NCBI GenBank assembly: GCA_015039365.1
Contig: WION01000617.1
Span: 1 to 28,251, forward strand
From: Amanita rubescens
Lineage: Eukaryota > Basidiomycota > Agaricomycetes > Agaricales > Amanitaceae
Length of the DNA: 28,251 bases
Direction of reading: 5' to 3'
Shown: one piece after another, positions 8,917 to 22,840 of the stretch
Numbering within the stretch: position 1 is the stretch's first letter
Layout: each line of letters opens with the position of its first letter
Made by a program: the position numbers and the translations under genes
The notes under the pieces: generated by a model
Seen by the model: only the letters and a program-made list of their open reading frames with translations
Told to the model about the DNA's origin: nothing
Databases searched by the model: none

Positions 8917-11900
8917 TTAATTGGGACCATAGTAAGATGAACGCGGTGTTCGAGGGCCAAATAATCCTGGACTGCCTCGGTTTGGAACAAGTAAGGTAGG
9001 TTCAACTGACGGTGGCGTGGGCGCAAGTTGCGGATCGGCTGAAAGAAAACATTATCAGAGTTTAGAAGTATGAGAGCATTTATTATACTTACGTTGCCAA
9101 GTTGCCCAAGACTGAATTTGATGCCGAGGGTCGACGACAGTCGGAGCAACGGATGGACCAGCGGACGCGGCGGGTGTCTCCTTCTTTTTCTTCCGCCGAG
9201 GTACTGGGCGCCATCCAGGCCGGACTTGCGGTGGTTGTTCAGGTGCAGGTGGTTGGGATTCAGGAGGTGGACCATCCCCAGGTGGACCGGGGGGTCCTCC
9301 TGGACCTCCGGAGCCGCCAGGTGGCACTCCAGGTTTCCTGCATGCATTATCAGTATTACAGTCCAAAGTTATATTCTGTAAATTTACCATTCCGGTTCAA
9401 ATTCGCCACCAGGTCCATACTTGGATTTCATTGTGAGCAAGAAGCCAAGTTCGCTATACCCATCCATCAAATTATTGCACAACCAGTAATTCTGGCACTT
9501 ACTGATGCAATGCACGTCTTTCTTCTCGCAACTTGCCGACTTCTCCTAGCAACATTCGCACTTCTGTGGCCAGGGCTTTGCTGAATTCGTCAAGGTACTA
9601 TGATGACACATGAGAACGGGTTTATTTAGTGCTATTGGTGGCTCACTCCTTGAACGTTAAACGGTACTTGTTCTTGCGCTGTTTGTCTGACAGCGTTTAT
9701 AGTCTCTTCGTGATGTCTAATGCAGTCGGCTCGCCAACCTATCAAAGATGAGTCGCTTGTACAGAGGTACGTATTTATGGAGCTCACTCTCTGAAAATTG
9801 TGTTAATAGTTCGCGCTGTTCTGCATTCTGCCTTGTCAGCTCCTCTATAATTTTATCGTACCCTGAAGAACAATCAGTTACGGCGTTGAACTTCCAAAAC
9901 ATTCTACAAACCGGGTTTTGCTTCCATCTCTTGACGATATTCTTCTGTCCTAGCTCGGTCGTTATCCAAATCGTCATGAAGTTTGGCCACCATGTCACGC
10001 AATTCGATCCACCTGGCGTCTTTATCCGTGCGCCTACGCTGTTTCTCTTCCCACTGCGCTTGCATTAGGTCCTTCTTTACCTCACACACTTGGCGTTGAT
10101 CATGAATCAAATTTGTGATATCCCCTAGTTGATTTCTGATGATGTCGTCGCGCTCTTCGAGCTCTTGTCTTTGTTGTTCTCGAGACTCAGCCTCTTCTGT
10201 CATCCTACGCTGCTTCTCGTCCTCCAATTCCTGTTTCACTGATGCCAGTTGCGATTCCAGGTCCCTGATACGGGTCTCCCTCTCTTCATTCAGTTGACTA
10301 CGCTCCGCATCTGCTTCGGTGAGAAGGCGCTCACGTTCTGTGGCACTTGCTTCTCGCTCCTTTGTAAATTCTTCTCGTTCGGCTTTTATAATATCATGTA
10401 ACTCGCGAGAGTATTGCAACGCTGCTTCTTGTGATGCTGTCCTCACAGAGTCTATCATTGATTGGGTATCGCCGACTATAGCCTCGGGTTCTTCCGAAAT
10501 TGCCTCTTCCGAAACTGGAACTGCAGGGGGAGGTAATAACGAAGCAAGGCGAGAATCAATTGTTTCCAATAATCGCTCGGCATGTTCTCTGGCTTCTTGA
10601 TCGCGTCTCTCTTGGTTTTCAGCGAATAGGCGGTACCGGTCGTCTTCATTTTGACGGAAAGACGATTCTCGCCGATCTTCAGCTTCGCGAACAGATGCTT
10701 CTACATCTTGCAATCTTGATTCAACACCATCGAGTCTCTGGAGCTGACGCTCTTGGTCCTCTTGCTGCTGTAGACTCAGGGGAGTCGGTCGACGGGGCGG
10801 GGTTGACGTAGTTCTCTCAGAAGGGTAACGTCGTGAAGGTTCTTCGATAGAAGGAGTACCACGGTAGCTTTCCTCTTCCTCCCTTGGGGTAACGTCTGGG
10901 CCACTGATTCCACCTCGTGCGGATCGACGAGAGGAAGGACGACGACTAGGCGTATAGAGAGATGGTCTGGCACTAAATGGTTCTGCGAAGCTTGTCAAAA
11001 CTGAGAATGGTATGAACAGATAAGACCCACCTCCAGACCGTGGCGATGCTGAGCGCCGCGGCTCTTCACCCATGTCTCGCGGTTCTTCACCCATGTCCCG
11101 CGGTTCTTCATCTTCATGCCCCAATGACATGATAGTAGGAGAACGGTCTCTCCTGGGTACAACGACTTCAAGTGGCTCATCCCTTCCTCTTTGTACGCGT
11201 GCGCGTACATAGCGAGGGGTAAGTGAACGGGTCGAAGAAGGTGAACGGGACCCATAGCGTTGACGTTCTGATCTAGGGTCAACAGGGTGTGGCAAGGGAG
11301 AAGGAGAACCCTCGCGGGGTTCTTGGACCCCTGAAGGTGCCTGCGACCGCCGTTCACTTGGCGGGGGCGGGGATCCCAATGTACGACCATGACTATCGCG
11401 GGGTGACCCTGGAGGTCCCCTTACAGAACCGGAGGGGCGAGAACGTGCGCTTGGAGATGGAGCTCTTCTATCCAAACTCTCCAACGACGGGGATCGACGA
11501 CGGGAACGAGACTCTGGAGAACGAATACCTCTATCCAGACTATCCGGCGATGGGGATCGATGACGAGAACGGGGCCGACCGTATTCGGATCCATATCGGG
11601 AACGACGGGGAGAGTCATGGCGGGAACGGTAACGGGGCGAACTCGGTGAGCGAGAAATTGGAGGGTAGTAGCGGGTCACGCGCCGATAGCTTGGGCTTGT
11701 CGACCCTGAGTACGAACGGCGTCGGCGTCGGGGGCTGTAGGAGTCACTGCGTCGGCGTCGGGGGCTGTAGGAGTCACTACGTCGACGCCCGCGACGACTA
11801 CGCTCTGATGGGTACGACATAGGGGGGGAACGTGATCGACTTCTGCTTCTGCTTCTGCTTCTGCCTCTGCCAGGCTCTCTGACTACTACCATGGGTCGCT

Positions 11901-14900
11901 GTTCGGGAACCGGGATGGGAAATACGGATTGAACAGGGCTTGGAGGTCGTGTTCCTTGAGTGGTCGGAAATTGCACGACCGTCTGTGAAGGCAATGGATG
12001 AAGTGTCGGTGCTGTTGGTGCAAACGCAGGTCCAGGTGTTGTAATGATTGTGGTAGGAGATGGGGAGTATGTGCCTCCGCGGCTAGGACTTCTGTAATCG
12101 TCTCTGCGAGTGCGGCTTGAGTGACGGCTGTGACGGCTGCTGCGACTTGATTCCACGGAGGGAGACTGGGTTCGTATAATGATTGGATGAGTACCACCCT
12201 GCGGTGGTGGAGGCTGGGGATATACTGCCATGGTAGGTACGGGTAATGGCATCTGACCTACAGGTAATGGCATCTGAAGTACAGGAGTCCCTGCATAGCT
12301 TCGTGCATGCGACCTGGGAGATGAGGCTCTCCGACTCGAAGACCTTCGTCTACGTGAGCTCCGGCGAGAATCAGAACTACGAGAGGGGCTGCCAGAAGGG
12401 CTGGATGATCCGGAACGGACAATGACCGTTGGGATATGGGAAATAGGCTGCTGAACCAGCGGTCCTGGAAATGGTGCTAGAGGTTGTTGAAGAGGTTGTT
12501 GAACAATGACATTGGTCGGAGGTTGCGCTACAGGTTGCATAACATGTTGCGGCAGTGGCTGCCATCCGGGGTGTCTTGGTGTTCCGAGCACTGGCTGTAT
12601 CGCTTGGGACGGCTGGAGCGGGATAGCTGGTTGAACCGGGAAGGGTGCGACTTGAATAGGAACACCTTGCTGAGATACCGCTGGCGGAATAACGCGTATA
12701 TCTGGAGTGGCGGATTCACTGCTGCTTCCTCTGCTTCCTCTGCTTCTTCTATCCCTACTGTCTCGGCTTCTTCCACTACTGCTGTCTCTGCTGCTACGGC
12801 GGGTCCTGTAGGAGAGCTGAGTTGGCTGTCGTTGTTGATGAGGCCTGGGTGTTGGACTCCGCGTCGGGCGATCACTAGCCGACCTACTTGGCCTTGAACG
12901 CCTAGTGCGTCCAGTACGACCTGAACTTGTTGAATCGAGGCTACTGCTGCGATCGCTGTCTGATCTTTCAATAATATCAGCAGGAAGGACGGGTTCATCC
13001 GGATGAGGCGGAATGAATGGAATTATAGAAGCCGGCCCAGGTGTCACAGTAGTTGGTCTATGAATAGCGATGACAGGAGGAGGAGGAATAACGGGTATAT
13101 GTTGCATGTGAGGAGTTACAGGGGGTATTACCGGGTGTATCGGTTGTACTGGATGTTCAACTGGACGGTGTTGGAAAGGTGGAATTACAGGTTGAAAGTC
13201 TGGCTCTGGTGTGGGTGGCACGACCCCTGGGCGAACCGCTGACTGTGGAAGCCTGGGAGCAGGAGGAATAAATGGTTCGCTTCGGAAATGGTGAGGTTCG
13301 GGCATTGGCATTTGTGGCATGAATACTTGAGGGCGGTGCCCTTCTACCTCGCTTACTTCGGAGTCCTCTATTGTGCTCTCAGGACGTCTACCTAAAATGA
13401 AGCTCGAGTTAAGAATTTTTCAATGATATATTGCACGTACTTTGCAAGGCCAACAAGGCAGTTGCTAGTTGATCTAGCCTGGCAGTGACGCCCCGCAGTT
13501 CATCTTGGCGATCGTTCACGTCTCGCGCGAGCCAGTCATTCAATTCTCTCATGTACCTCGCTAGATCCTGCTGTTGCTGGTACGTTGCGGTTTGAGCAAG
13601 GTGACTCTCCTATAGATGCTTCAGGGTTCAAGGCGTTGTCTCAATGTCAAGTAGACGTACCCGGACAAACGACATCAACTGCTCGAAGATCGGAGGAAGT
13701 TGAATATACGTCTGATGCTTTATCTTAGTATCAAAAATGACACCCGAACCATCCTTACATACCGGCCCTGGAGGCATTGACACATAGCTTGGCTGGGGTG
13801 GCTGCTGGGGTGGTTGAGGTTGACCTTCTGGTCTCTGTTGCGGCGTGGGACCCGGAGGAGCTGCCTGCTTCATAAATCATGAAGTCATATTACTTTCAAT
13901 TACAAAAGGACGCAACAAACCTGTGTCTGATCCGGCTGCCTTCTGTACCAACTTTGTCTTTGGCGCTCGCCACGACCAAGTGAGCTAGGTGCCGATGGTG
14001 GACGATCTGAATGCTAGAAAGGAGGAATCAGCAAATATCAAGATCTGCAAATAAAAAAACACGTACAAAAATAGGTCGTACTGGAGGCACCTGGGGTCTT
14101 CTATTCAACATCTCCTGTATTCTTCGATCATATGCTTCATCCCTTGGGGGGTGAGCAGGTGGTCGAGTGGTTTGGGGCTCTTGTTCTTGTTCCTCAGGTT
14201 GCTCTTCGGCACTTGGAGCAGCTTCTTGGGGCGGCTGAGTGTCTCGTCGGTCCCGTGGAAGATTGCGTAAAATCTGTTCGAGATCGGCAACGGTAGAAGG
14301 CACGGACATCCTTCGTGGTGCAAGGGACTCCACGGAGGCCGGGCTCGCGCTCCGTGCTCTGGCAACTCCTTCTGTAGGCTCAAACCTGAATCGATGGAGA
14401 GGAGGTGGATGTTGAACAACCGGTGGAGCAATATTGGCAGAAGAGGAGAGTATTTCTTGTAATTGTTCTGCGAATGAAAACCCAGGAAGCCGGGCCCTTG
14501 GAGCTAAGAGGTCACTTTCAATTCTACGGAGGAGTGAGGAGCCTTCAGAATCCGATAAAGAGGAGCGTTCCACGTCAGTAGGTGGATGTTGGACATCAGC
14601 AGTTTGTGGTGGTGGTACTGAAGGAGGTGTTGGTTGTGTCGTCGGCTGGTATATTGGTACAGCAGTAACACGCGTCTCGGATAGACGGTCAAACCGGTCA
14701 GCCAAGCCCCGTAGGAGGAGCTCTATGCGGTCGACTTTATCCTGAATTGCATCGACATTAGGGTATGGGCGCCCACAAAGAGATTCCATTTTTTGCAGAG
14801 CCGAAGCCTGTTCACCTGCTAGGTTATGTAGTTGCGCTCTAATTGCGTTTAACGGCGCAGTCACTTCAGTTAGATCAATTCCTGGCCGTGCCGTCGAAAC

Positions 14901-17900
14901 CGAAGACATGGCAGATTGGGATCGCAGAGGTTGTGCCGGCTGTTCTATTGGTAACTCTGTAGGCGGTGGTACTGGCAGCTGCTGTACTGGTGTTGGTTCC
15001 CGCGTCGTCGTTTGTATAGTGGGCTGCACCGTGGGCTGTATCGTTGGTCGCCGAGCGGGTAGATTTGCCATTACCTGACTTGGAGTCACGTCGGACGACG
15101 ATACAAAACTTGACTCGTCATCGAACTCGGACTCCACGTCTGATATGGGAGGCATTAGTGAAACCGCACTCGGATAACCGTATAGTGATAAATCGTCGGA
15201 GTGATGGGACGACAGAAAAGAGCCAATACTTGTTATACTTGATGCCCTTGTGAGAGCAGCGCCAACTGATTCCCTGGGACCCAAATAATGGAGGGACGTT
15301 ATCTCTGTCGAATCACCGATGCTCCTCGACTCGAGCACTCTTGAGGGTCTGGCAACAGGTGGTGCCGCAGGCACAACGCGCTCTTCAATGATTCTGACAA
15401 CATTGGGAGGAGGACTTTGGCGCAGGAAGTTCGACAGATCGTGCAGCTCGTCTTGCAGAGCTTTTACGCCATCTGCAATCTCCTTGCTTTCTTGGCCCCG
15501 GGTATCGTCGTAGCGACGCAAATCTTCAGCTAGTTTATCGATATCACGCGCGATATCCCTAGGTGTCGGGAGAGATTCCTCTTCCTCCGACTCTTCGGTC
15601 CTCAGACTACGCTGATCTGTTCCGCCAGACCCGTAAGGAGTTGATACACTCATAATTACTGAACCTTCTGGTGTAATAGTATACGTCCGAGGAGGGATTG
15701 GAATTGGCGTGGGGGAGCGCTGGAGGAGGGTTAAGTCGTGGTTCCAGAAAAAGCTATATCAACATATGCTTACCGACATGACCCTGGCAGAAGCTTGGGC
15801 AGTGGATAACAGAGTGGAGATTGTCCTCGGTGCTCTACCTATCACAGATTCCTCGGCAACCTCTTCGACAGGAAGTGGTACATCCAAAAGCGAAGGAGTC
15901 AGGGTGCGTTGTGACACTACGGATCGTGATGAGCTCGAGAGGCCAGTGGAGAAAGAGGATGACGACGATGACGACGATATCGATTGCGTGGTAGGTGTTA
16001 TGGACGACGTAGATTCAGAAACCCGTACAACAGGAGCTGGATGCGGAGGTAGAAGTGTCCTGGTCGTCATCGCAGAAGGGGAAATAGGTAAAGTACTAAG
16101 CTTGTTTACGGACGACACCACAGAGCCACTCGGCCTCAAGAACGATGTTTCGAAGGAGCGATCCGGCACCTCGGGCATTGCAATTGACATTATAGACGGG
16201 GATGGCTGCAGCTGAGAAGAATCATACGAACGGTCGGTCTCATTGTCTCCCGCCCACATCATGGGACTAGGTGGCGGCGGGGAACTCGATGAGGAGGATG
16301 ACCTAAGTGACAGATCTCCTGCAGGTGGGATGGATGACTCTGTCAGGCTCGGGACGGCGGAACGTCTAGACACCGGGGGTGGACCACGTTCTCTAGGTCC
16401 AGAAGACAACACGACAGAGACAGAGGAAGAGGAAGAAGAGCGGATTGAACCCGCTCTGGAGCGCATTGCTGGAGAGAGAGGGCCCAACAGACTTTCATCG
16501 TCCTCATGAGCCAACGTTGCTGGGGACGAAGGTAAAGGTGGCAAGTCACGGACAGGAATAGACGATACAACGCTTCTAGAGTCTTCTGCAACTGATACAG
16601 CAGGCGAAGAACGCCGCGTTACTGAAGGAGGCAAGGCGGGTAGCAAAGGTGTAGGCGGCAAAGATCGCTCGGACGGGGTGACCGAAGGTGGAAGGGGAAT
16701 GTTTTGGGCTTGTAGTGAAGGGCTCCCTCCGGAACTAGCAAGAGATCTGATGGTAGGCACGCGCGATGGGACGCCAACTTCCGACTGTAGTTCATCTTCT
16801 GATAATCTCAATGATGATAAGCGTGGTGTGCTCTCTTCAGAAGGTACTTCGGAAGGTATCGCGGGAGCAGTGACGTATTCTGAAGCTGGTGCTGGCACGG
16901 ACAATACCACGGATTCCGTCGAAGGAGCTCTGGAGGGTTCTCGCGCCGAACCATAACTAGACAACTCGTCGGCAGTCGCATAGTCGCTTTCAGATGGAAT
17001 TGTTGGGCAAGTATCAAAAGACGCGACGGATTCACGGGAAGAAAGAACTTTGGGTGTTAAATATTCAGCGCTACTCTGTCTTGATACACGTGCCAAGTCG
17101 CGCGGCTCCACTTCTAAAGCGCGATCGGACTCGATTGCCACGTACATTGGTGAAGAAAGAGCTGGAGAACTCGAGTATTCTTCAGTCGTTGTAGGCGGAG
17201 TAAGACCGCTAAGGTCGGATGACGGGCATATATCATATCCTGTTTCGGATCCAGGAGTAAAGCTGCCCTGCCTAGATCGGCTCTCGCTACTGGAGCTAAT
17301 AATGGTAGCAGGGATGCCACCATTGCTTGGTACAGAATTGCCATTTGAAGTGTAGCTGCCACTCTCAAGTGAGTAGCTCCCACTACCTGGAGTGAAGCTC
17401 TGACTTCCGCTTCCAGGTGTGTAGCTTCCTGTGTAGCTGCCCGTTTCAGGTGAATAGTTGCCATTGCCAACAGATAACCCGCTACTTCCGGGTGTATAGC
17501 TCCCGCTCAGCACAGTGTAGTCACCGCTACCGGGTGTATAACTTCCGCTAAGACCATTGCTTTGGCTACTGGGGGTCCCGCTATATGTGTAGCTTCCAGT
17601 TCCTGAGCCAGAGTTCCCCTTTTCTGAAGACTCGTCTGTATAGCCTGGAGATAGTGTGTAAGAAGCTACGCGATTGAGTCTTCTTCTTACTTCCCTAGCG
17701 CGAGACAAAGATGAAAGCCCCGACGGGGAAGCAGATGAATAAGAGCTCCGATCTTGTGAGCCTCCAAGGTATGAATTGGACTCATCAGTTCTTCCATACG
17801 ACAACGTCGACGTCATGGCCTGAGTATGAGAACCGCCGCTTGAAGAAACTTGTAAAGTCCCATCTGTAATTAAACCAGTGGTTGTTTGATCGCCGGACGG

Positions 17901-20478
17901 AGAGAAATAGGTAGATGATATGCTTGATCTTGCGCCACTTAAACCAGCTGAGAGAAAGGCCTCGTCAGATTGGAAACCAGAATGTTCTGATCGAGAACGA
18001 TCGCTTCCCCTCGGAACGCTCGGAGGAGGTGTGACAAAAACATCTTGGCCGAGAGACGGTCCACTGGATATAGTCACGGAAGAGCCAGTGAAAGCGTTCT
18101 TCTTTCCCTTCATTGCGCGCGCGAACTCTTGGTCTAGATCCCCAGTGGAGCCCGTGCGGCGAAGAGAATTTCCCCGGCTAGGAGGGATATGACGGGGATC
18201 ACCAGGATACACGTACTCCTGATTTTGAATGACGGTATCGTCCACAGTATGCGCGTGGTGAGAAGACCCCAAAGAAACCCTTCTCGGAAGGCCGAGGTTT
18301 GAAGCAGATGCTCCTGAATTGGACGAAAAGTCGGACCGAAAATCGGGAATATCGGTAAGAGTGCTCATAGGCGGCACATAGACCGTTGAACGGGATCCCA
18401 TACTAGATGTGCTGGATCTGCTTGTTCTACTGTCAATAGAGAGGATCGTTCTTATGGAGCCAGTAGGTGACCGAGTGATGGAAGATGTATCCGGAGCTGA
18501 TACAGGTCTATTGACAGCCTCCCTATAGCGAATAATCATGAGCTCAAATGCGAGTTGCTTAGGTTTGCTCCTCACCATATGCGATTGACCCATCTCTGAC
18601 GCTCGACCAAGCTCTCTGCAGCAAGACGTTCAATCCCGTCCGCATACAGCATTTGGAATGGAACAAGCATGTCCATCAGTGGTTGGCCGCCTCGCTCTGA
18701 GCTTTGGAGGCGCGCGGCAACGGTCCCAACATCATCCCTAGCAGTAGGATGAGTAGGTGAGGGAGTGGACTGGACATTGGTGCAGTTCAGCAAATCAAGG
18801 GCAACAATACCCCGGCCTCCTCCAGGTGCCAGCCAGGAAAGAAGGAGCATGTGGGGATACAGAAGTGCCTGACATCTTTGCCAACGATAGGGCGGAGGGG
18901 CATGTACGTTGAGATACCAAAGTAGCCCAATATGCAGCGGCTGCGTCAACTTGGTTCAGTAATCGAACTTGGATATAAATAGAAACAGTACCGCTTCATT
19001 GCTCTGTGCGTATTGGCTCAACTCGTCAACGTCAAACCCAAGAGGCAGTCCGCTGCTGCCGGCTTGCCCTGACTGTTCGCCACGCTGATTTGCCCCACGA
19101 AGTCGTTCGCCAGTACGCTGGACGCGTTCGCGTATTCCAAAAATACCTGGAGCATCAGGAGTTGAGGATAATGTTGTCATAGACGTTGATAGCTTGGACG
19201 TGGGTGGGCGGCCTGCCGGGGTCCGCTCCTTCCACAATGCAACTATGTTTCGCACCGATGCAAGAGGTGAACGTGGTGCCATTTGCGGTCTGCGTAACGT
19301 TGATGTGGACGTGCCCGTCGCTGAAGTCGACCCGGTTGTAGTGTAAGAACGAGTGTCTGTCGTCCTTGTGAACGTGCGAGTACCGGTGATCGTTTGAGGG
19401 GGGCTCAGAGTACTGGCAAGAGTGCTGGATGTTTGCGTACCAGGACTCAAGTACGAACCACTACCAGTTCGAGACTCAGAAGCCCCCGGTGTCATGGCGC
19501 GCAACTTGAATTCTGAATTCTTCGGAGGCAATGGAGGAGGAGACAAGAGAGTGGACATAGTAGGCCTAGTATCCGTATATGATATTGTTGACCCATCTCT
19601 TGACTTAGTTGGGGAGGAAGAACGTGAATTGAAACCAAAACTAGTATGCCCTTGTGTATAGCCAGTTGTAGTTTGCATAGTTGACGCCGTCTGGCTTTGC
19701 GCATAGTGAGGGCTAGGAGAACGAACGCCAGGAGCAGATGCTGCACGCGTATGAGGACCTCCAGGAGGCGGTTGCGTTTCGAAGACGGCAATCAATTCTG
19801 TGGCACGTCCTCGAGGCGGAAGGGTCGGGTCTCCCGTCGGGTCGGTTGATGATCGTGCATGAGCGGTAGCTCCAGATAATAAAGCTGACCTGCGCAAACC
19901 ATCCCCCGTCGTGCTTGTTGGCCGGACGATGTGACCCGACATGCCTGAAGAACGAGATTCTTCACTTCGTTCAGTGATTCTGCTAAGACGAGCCGCGGCT
20001 GGTGTTGAAGAAGAACGGGTGGTCGGAGAAATATACGAGGTTGAACCGGATTGGGTACCAGTATAAGAACCAGTGAAGGAACCATTAGAGGAAGTCGGTC
20101 GATGCGATGAGGAACCATTCGACCATTCAGTTAATGCTTGCTCGGTATTGTCAATGTCATTTTCGAGATTGGCGAGGGCTGCTTCTACTTCATCAATAGA
20201 ATTGTCGTCGGTATAGGAATCACTTGAATTTTCGTATGACGCGGCGGGAGAAAGAATAACACGACGCATAAAGTTGCCAGAGTCGCTACTCCCAGAAGAC
20301 ATATGTGGGGAACCTATGACGCGATTTCAAAGGAGTGGACAGGATGACATGATCACTTGACTGTACCTGAAGAATAGGAATATCCTGATGGTGAAAGTGG
20401 GGTTTCCGAAGGTGTAAAAGAGGAGTGCGTAGCAGTCCCATATCTGGGGGACCAGGTGTCGGATCTGTTGGATGCCAT
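8917..20478 (-). CDS. Giant PH-domain, SR-rich, coiled-coil protein (~3,600 residues)
   Basis: Fifteen exons, read from 20478 down, keep phase throughout: 20367-20478, 18992-20313, 18576-18940, 15774-18522, 14067-15719, 13921-14013, 13661-13864, 13441-13609, 9912-13391, 9788-9862, 9647-9738, 9503-9597, 9388-9453, 9093-9337, 8917-9038. Total 10,842 nt (3,613 residues), or 3,597 if an internal 48 nt candidate intron is removed. Order: Ser/Thr-rich start; PH domain (about 483-604) with GLLWYLN, YRWQRCQALLY and the helix RQRWVNRIWEAV, whose Trp codon is split by an intron; disordered Ser/Pro/Thr sequence with SYTPGSG repeats; a short helical block (about 2145-2222); an SR block (RSRSRSRS, twice SDSYSPRRRR); a long Glu/Arg/Gln coiled coil (about 3000-3480); a GGPGGPPGPPGDGPPP tail with a KKKK cluster. 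A membrane- or cortex-bound scaffold is my inference. The acceptor of intron 2 could also be 9 nt earlier, in frame. It could be annotated as four or five separate genes, but the phase-matched junctions argue for one. Confidence 0.85.
10983..11030 (-). other. Candidate 48 nt in-frame intron (exitron-like) inside the largest 3' exon
   Basis: The segment begins GTGGGT and ends TTCGCAG on the coding strand, has a TTGAC branch-like site, is 48 nt (same size class as the gene's other introns) and has no stop codon. Retained, it adds a hydrophobic 16-residue patch (LFIPFSVLTSF) to an otherwise hydrophilic Ser/Arg/Pro region; spliced, it gives SGEPFSARPS. The unusual hydrophobicity suggests it is normally removed. 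Confidence 0.6.
11064..11105 (-). repeat. 21 bp tandem repeat in the giant gene
   Basis: Two near-identical 21 bp units (11064-11084, 11085-11105) encode a repeated GEEPRDM heptad just upstream, in the protein, of the SR-poor SASPRSG segment. They differ by one base. Confidence 0.85.
11721..11780 (-). repeat. 30 bp tandem repeat in the SR block
   Basis: Two 30 bp units (11721-11750 and 11751-11780) differ at one or two bases and encode the decapeptide SDSYSPRRRR twice, within the arginine-serine block of the giant protein. A CTTCTG-type hexamer run at about 11838-11872 encodes the neighbouring RSRSRS stretch. Confidence 0.88.
17330..17640 (-). repeat. Degenerate SYTPGSG-type repeats in the giant protein
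   Basis: About 100 residues contain repeated GSYTPGSG, GSYTPGSSG, GNYSPETG, SFTPGSG, GSYSLESG and GSYTSNG units of 7-13 residues, all on the minus strand. The DNA units have diverged, so this is an old protein-level repeat rather than a fresh microsatellite. Many Ser/Thr-Pro sites make it a plausible phosphorylation target. Confidence 0.8.
18576..18940 (-). other. PH-domain exon of the giant gene
   Basis: This exon, with the first codons of the next one at 18522, encodes nearly the whole pleckstrin-homology fold. Beta-1/2 reads GLLWYLN...YRWQRCQALLYPHMLLLSWL, then IVALDLLNC, a variable loop rich in T/P, FQMLYADGIERLAAES and the C-terminal helix ERQRWVNRIWEAV with the near-invariant Trp. PH folds commonly bind phosphoinositides or protein partners; the canonical K-x-n-K/R-x-R motif is weak here, so lipid binding is not assured. 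Confidence 0.72.
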
Positions 20479-20639
20479 CCTGGCTCAGAAGGACATTACA
20501 AGAACCGTTTGTTGTTGCTATAATCGGATGTTCAACTTCACTTACTTAAGGGCAGGCATATGCGCGACCGCGTTTCGACCACGTGAGCTAAAACTCGTGA
20601 GATAAGCTATATTTGTCAGCACACACTCACACCTTGACC
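20479..20639. promoter_or_regulatory. Divergent promoter region, giant gene / RBX1
   Basis: Only 161 bp separate the two start codons, which point away from each other, so both promoters and both 5' leaders must share this space. I see no clear TATA box; a CACGTGAG (E-box-like CACGTG) lies at about 20579-20586. Confidence 0.55.
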
Positions 20640-22555
<1,916 letters not shown>

Positions 22556-22840
22556 ATGAATTCTCCATGGAATGGTCTGTTGTATAGTAGAAATGCTGTG
22601 TACAGATCCGGGCAACAGCTCGACTCAGACTTTGGAACTAGGGCGTCATTATTCGCCACTTTGATATCAATAAGCGCGCGCCATTGTCCAGCTAAAGTTA
22701 CTATTTACGTATTGTAACTATGCGGCCCGAAAAGTAGCTGTTTTAGCTATGCATGGAGAGACTAATAAGTACGTGCCACATCACAGTGATAACAACACCT
22801 ACTCCTATCTTTTCATTCGTCTCGCTTGCACTGAAGCGCC

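Noticed and set aside
8805..9347. 180-codon minus-strand ORF at the 3' end of the giant gene
   Set aside because: It is an out-of-frame shadow; the correct frame is spliced (9093-9337, 8917-9038) and ends at 8917.
11289..11822. 177-codon plus-strand ORF opposite the SR block
   Set aside because: It is the mirror image of the SR repeat; its Gly/Asp-rich repeats arise from the antisense of Arg/Ser codons, and it has no independent motif or splice context.
15709..16215. 168-codon plus-strand ORF rich in Asp/Glu/Gly
   Set aside because: Antisense of the poly-serine region of the giant gene; acidic runs come from serine codons read backwards.
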